Shown: one piece after another, positions 60,642 to 64,000 of the stretch | How the letters are laid out: each line of letters opens with the position of its first letter | Position numbering within the stretch: position 1 is the first letter of the stretch | NCBI RefSeq assembly: GCF_029962835.1 | Contig: NC_080589.1 | Location: 16,327,586-16,391,585, forward strand | DNA: 64,000 nucleotides | Direction of reading: 5' to 3' | Origin: Magnolia sinica | Lineage: Eukaryota; Streptophyta; Magnoliopsida; Magnoliales; Magnoliaceae | Made by a program: the position numbers and the translations under genes | The notes under the pieces: model-generated | What the model was told of the DNA's origin: nothing | The model's database searches: none | Seen by the model: only the letters and a program-made list of their open reading frames with translations

Positions 60642-61440
60642 CAATTTAAATCCCATAATGTAACACGCCCTTAAGATAGATATTTGAGAATACTCTTAAC
60701 TACTTTATAGTGAATGAAGTCAGGACGCATTCATATTTTGATAAACAAGGTTGACAGCGTATGAAAAATCAAGACATGTCATGGTATTTAAATATTGTAA
60801 AGCTCAAAATATTCTTGTATAAAAAGTATCATCAATTGCAGGAGTACTAGAGATATGTAAGTTTTTCTTACAGGCCAAGGGAGTGCTAACGAATTTAGAA
60901 TCCAACATATTTGCTTTATACATGAGATCAATGGCATACTTGGACCTTGACGGGAAAGACCACCATTAAGGGAAGTAACTTCAATACCAAGAAAATAGTG
61001 AAGAGGGCTTAAATCTTTCATAACAAATTCGGATAATAATTTGAAGATCAAATGAGATTTTTTTATTTTATTTTATTTTTTAAGGATTATCACTGGTAAT
61101 GATGATATAATTGACATTGTGTAATAAAATGATGGTTCCTTGAGAATGACGGAGAATAAATAGAAAATGATATGTATTACTATAAAGTAAGCCAACATGG
61201 AGAGGAAAAGGACATAATCAAATCAAGCTCAAATAGCCTATTTAATACCACTTATAGCCATTTTTAGGTGATAAACATTATTAAGAATAAAAGAATTAAC
61301 AAAATTAGGTGTTTGTTCTATATAAACAATTTCACAAAGAAAATCATGGAATAAGGAATTTTTAACATCAAGTTGATGAATGGACAAGTGTTGAAGAACA
61401 AGTACTGTAAGAAGTCTCATCATCAAAGGCAAGGTTGGTT

Positions 61441-62110
61441 CAGTGGTGAAGGCTTATGAATGATATATGGTACTCATTCAAGAGTAAGTATTACTTCAAG
61501 TTTTTGGGACTAGTTAATAATGTTCTTCCTATTGAGTTTCTTAGAGGTGATGATGTTAGAGATCGCATTTAAGCCATCAATAAAATTTCTTAGAGGTGAT
61601 GATGTCAGTGAAGCTATCAATAAAATTTCTTAGAAACTTATTTTATTTCTCTCATGGATTCTAGAATTTTCTCTCGTAGATTCAAGGTGTTTATCGATTG
61701 AGGAAGACGGTTATCGACCTCATCACATCCTTCCCTGCGTCAACCTATGTGGACTTATAAAAGCTTATATAAGATTTTAGGGTTGTGGATTTTGGAGTTT
61801 TGATTTAGAGTTTGGGTTTAAGCTGAGGTTTTGGTTCACAATTTAGGTTAGGGTTTGGATTCCAAGTTTTAGGCTAAGGTTTGTGTTCTAGGTTTAGGCT
61901 TAGGCTAAGGTTTGGGTTCCGGATTTGATTTACGCTAAGGTTCGGATTTCGGGTTAGGGTTTAGGTCCAAAACTCATGCTTGTGGCTACCCTATTTTGGG
62001 TGGGGTGTCTACAATATCCCATCTTGAGAGGGAGGGAGGGAGAGAGAGACCTAGATGTCTAAGCCCCTCTAAACGCTCATAGATTATGAGCTAGAGAGAG
62101 TGAGGAGTAA
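61441..62110. other. Intergenic remnants: LTR-like end and short TTTAGG-like tract
   Basis: 61640-61742 (tctctcatggattctagaat, then cctcatcacatccttccctg and cgtca) resembles the end of the small gypsy LTR and may be a remnant of a related LTR. A ~40-bp direct duplication starting tttcttagaggtgatgatgt lies at about 61537 and 61585. From 61780 to 61970 there is degenerate ggtttaggctaagg text, loosely like the arrays in the CACTA element. GAGA runs near 62035-62100. No gene seen. Confidence 0.5.
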
Positions 62111-62460
62111 AGAAGTGTGCGATGCCCCACCTCCCTTCACACTATGCATGTCTTAGGCATGGGTTCTACCTTATGAATGGCTCAAGTCAACCCATGCATG
62201 GCCCCTGCCAGTGGCACCTAATAAGGTTCTTTGTTCTCCTTCACATGAGGTTCCCCACTCTCCTTTACCAGAGATTGACGATAGGATCCTTCCGTTGGGA
62301 GATCAGCGACGGCAAAACTGGGCAGCTTTTCATCTACGTCTAGGTTTATTAAAATACTACTATGGGAAGCATTCATCTGGGGATTTTCTCTATAAAATGT
62401 CCCGTGCTTACTCAAGCTTGTAATTTGTTCAGACGGGAGGCTTTCCGCCTGCAGTGAGAC

Positions 62461-62530
62461 AAAAAAACAAAACAAAACAAAACAAAAACAAAATTAAAAA
62501 ATTAAAAAATTAAAAAAAAAAAAAAAAACA
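62461..62530 (+). repeat. A-rich tract (AAAAC/AAAAATT repeats)
   Basis: 70 bp of (aaaac)n then (aaaaatt)n then A's. It could be the tail of a retroposed copy covering 62110-62460, but no convincing target duplication supports this. Confidence 0.7.
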
Positions 62531-62559
62531 AATATCATCTTGATTCAAAACTTATGTGG

Positions 62560-62740
62560 CCTAGTAACGATCAATCACCACTTTTTCCTATGGTATATAT
62601 GGTCTACTTGAGAATTGGACTGCTTCATTTTTTGGCTCATGCCCTAAAATGATATGGAACAACGGATGGACAGCGTGGATATAGAATAAATACATCAAGG
62701 TGGGCCCCACGGTAAGGCCGCGCTGTCTTGAGTGAGGCTG
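62560..62740 (-). repeat. Partial GTGGGGCCCAC-family MITE (minus)
   Basis: The inverse of the family consensus: cttgattcaaaacttatgtg, then ggcatgag-type text inverted (tcatgccctaaaatgatatg), ending aatacatcaaggtgggcccc. It lies about 290 bp upstream of the glutaredoxin start, so it may contribute to that promoter region. Confidence 0.7.
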
Positions 62741-62920
62741 GGGCCGCACCTAATCCACTCTCCACTCAAATCAGGAACCACCGCTGATACTCCGCGTTTT
62801 TTTCTCTGACCCTTTCAAAAACTGAGAAGGCGTATTTTGAGCATGAACCAAAATATCTACTGACATTCTCCTTCTGTTTTCTTCCATTAGAAAATGACAT
62901 CCAATATCCCTACGAGCATG

Positions 62921-62928
62921 TATAAATA
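62921..62928 (+). promoter_or_regulatory. TATA box of the glutaredoxin gene
   Basis: TATAAATA, 97-104 bp upstream of the ATG at 63025. The short leader that follows is CT-rich (tctttctctctctctttatt near 63000), as in many plant 5' UTRs. Confidence 0.65.
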
Positions 62929-63024
62929 TGTCTCCTCACAAACCTAATTTTCATCTCAACTAAAAGCCTTCTTAGTTTTCCTTCAATCAAATTTCCAATC
63001 TTTCTCTCTCTCTTTATTGCTAGG

Positions 63025-63381
63025 ATGGACCAGGTGATGAGATTGGCAGGCCAGAACGGGTTGGTGATCTTCAGCAACAGCTCATGTTGCATGTGCCACT
63101 CCATCAAGAGGCTCTTCTGTGAGTTTGGGGCTAATGCAGCTGTTTATGAGCTCGACCAGGAACCCAGAGGAAAAGAAATAGAGGAGGCATTAGTCAGGCT
63201 ACTAGGTCGTAGGTCACCTCTACCAGCTGTGTTCATAGGCGGTCAGCTGGTGGGCTCTACTAATGAGGTGATGTCTCTTCACCTCAGACCGGATGGAAGC
63301 AGGAGCCGCTTGATAACGCTCCTTAAAGAAGCAAGAGTTATTTGGCTCTACCTCTATAGTACAGCACTAATTCTGCTATAA
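63025..63381 (+). CDS. CC-type (ROXY) glutaredoxin, single exon
   Basis: The 118-residue protein has the plant-specific CC-type active site CCMC at residues 21-24, where glutathione-dependent disulfide exchange would occur. The family's LPAVFIGG follows, with the cis-proline at residue 67, and then GSTNEVMSLHL at 77-87. Land-plant CC-type glutaredoxins act in cytosol and nucleus, mainly by binding TGA bZIP factors and TOPLESS corepressors. The usual C-terminus is LLKEAGALWL; here it is LLKEARVIWL plus ten hydrophobic residues (YLYSTALILL). There is also a ~5-residue insertion around RPDGSRSR before it. The family is normally 99-105 residues. The ATG is well placed after a TATA box and CT-rich leader, and there is no intron, as usual for the family. 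This is the only intact host gene I can support. Confidence 0.9.
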   Translation: MDQVMRLAGQNGLVIFSNSSCCMCHSIKRLFCEFGANAAVYELDQEPRGKEIEEALVRLLGRRSPLPAVFIGGQLVGSTNEVMSLHLRPDGSRSRLITLLKEARVIWLYLYSTALILL

Positions 63382-63694
63382 TACCCTATAAAAGAATAAT
63401 TTATGTACATGTATACAAGATTAAGTACTTTTTGATACATATCTTGAAAAATTGGCTAACTTTGATAATTTAGGTATCAGTTCTGTATTAAAGTTATATA
63501 TGGAGCCTTAAGTTATGGTTTAAATTACCATTAGTTACTGTTACGGTGGGGAGAAATGTTTCTTTCGAAAGCTATATGGGTGTTTTGAATGTGAAATATA
63601 ATAATTTCTTTCTTTTATGTGTATGTTTTTGAATTATAAGATGAAGTGATGAAATTTTCTATCCATTTGGTTGAGTTAGTTGATACCTGGTAAA

Positions 63695-64000
63695 ATTCTG
63701 TAGGCCCCTCATGATGTATATATGTGTTTTATCTACACCATTCATTCATTTTGCCAGATCACTTTAGGGGCATGAGCCCAAAATGTAGATCCAAATCTTA
63801 AGTGGACCACATGACAGAAGTAGTGAGGATAATGCCGGCCACCATTGAAACCTTCACATGGCCACCACGTTGTTTATTTTCCATCTAACCTGTTCATAAA
63901 GTCACGAAAACATGGACGAAAGAAAAGCACAAATATCAGCTCGATACAAAATTTATGTGGCCCCTAGAAGTTTTCAACCCTACTGTTTCGTGTGGCTTAG
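63695..64000 (+). repeat. GTGGGGCCCAC-family MITE, cut by the window end
   Basis: Starts aggcccctcatgatgtatat, then gtttta..caccattcattca, aagtggaccacatgacagaa, gccaccattgaaaccttcac and ggcccctagaagttttcaac, in the family order seen at 10187-10665. The right end lies outside. Confidence 0.75.

Larger units (their letters stand above)
57149..61440 (-). mobile_element. Copia-2: decayed Ty1/copia pol (minus), interrupted twice
   Basis: Minus-strand copia pol pieces lie at 60642-61440 (reverse transcriptase: QLDVKNSLFHDFLCE near 61360; VMKDLSPLHYFLGIEV near 61000; the YVDD box reads NVNY near 61110) and at 57149-57934 (RNase H region, then SSQQVAGIFTKPL near 57310). The gypsy element 57935-60641 and a 190-bp retroposon split it. 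No LTRs are identified for it. The frame is broken many times and both catalytic aspartates of the RT box are lost. Confidence 0.82.

Noticed and set aside
62013-62543. Possible target duplication (aatatcccatcttga versus aatatcatcttga) around a 500-bp retroposon ending in the A-rich tract
   Set aside because: The copies differ by a 2-bp indel and the right one belongs to the consensus of the adjacent MITE, so the similarity is probably chance.
1-64000. CRISPR arrays, tRNA or rRNA genes
   Set aside because: No regular spacer-repeat pattern apart from transposon subterminal repeats, and I saw no cloverleaf-type sequence with A and B boxes or rRNA motifs.

Overview
The window is nuclear DNA of a flowering plant. 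It has no bacterial-style operons. It is dominated by plant transposable elements, has intron-containing transposase genes with GT-AG borders, and holds one clear host gene, a CC-type glutaredoxin at 63025-63381. Many short dispersed repeats contain GTGGGGCCCAC and 'catgatgtatgtgttt' words, which I associate from memory with magnoliid-type genomes; that placement is only an inference.

Positions 1-56.9 kb are one deep nest. The outermost layer is a decayed Ty1/copia element on the plus strand (pol at 1-2112, PPT/3' LTR at 30276-30687, rest of the LTR at 56661-~56939). A 28,163-bp CACTA (En/Spm) transposon, 2113-30275, with 12-bp CACTACAAGAAA termini and an AAT target duplication, sits just behind the copia pol. 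An L1-type LINE, 30688-56646 (minus), with a 14-bp target duplication, sits in the copia 3' LTR. The LINE is itself split by a Tekay/Del-type gypsy chromovirus (32955-55099, two 3345-bp LTRs, minus), and that element's integrase is split by an Athila/Tat-type gypsy element (37356-48846, ~2.05-kb LTRs, exact GCCCC duplication, minus).

The CACTA element is the most unusual part. From left to right it has subterminal 28-bp palindromes, a ~5.8-kb degenerate telomere-like TTTAGGTTATAGG array, a ~350-bp unique segment, a 9.5-kb interior with no recognised intact gene, the same unique segment inverted, and a ~3.6-kb inverted CCTAAA array. After these come a four-exon TNP2-type transposase, a small unrecognised ORF, a TNPA/Ptta-type gene with a repeated coiled coil, and the right subterminal palindromes. 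The arrays and unique segments form a giant inverted repeat of about 20 kb inside the transposon.

From 57 to 62.5 kb there is a second decayed copia element (minus), interrupted by a 190-bp retroposed insert with an 18-bp duplication and by a small internally deleted gypsy element (57935-60641, two ~660-bp LTRs, CAATT duplication). The last 2 kb hold the glutaredoxin gene flanked by MITE-like repeats. All pol and transposase reading frames carry stops or frameshifts, many explicable as CGA-to-TGA or TGG-to-TGA changes of the kind expected in methylated DNA, so no element here looks autonomous as it stands.
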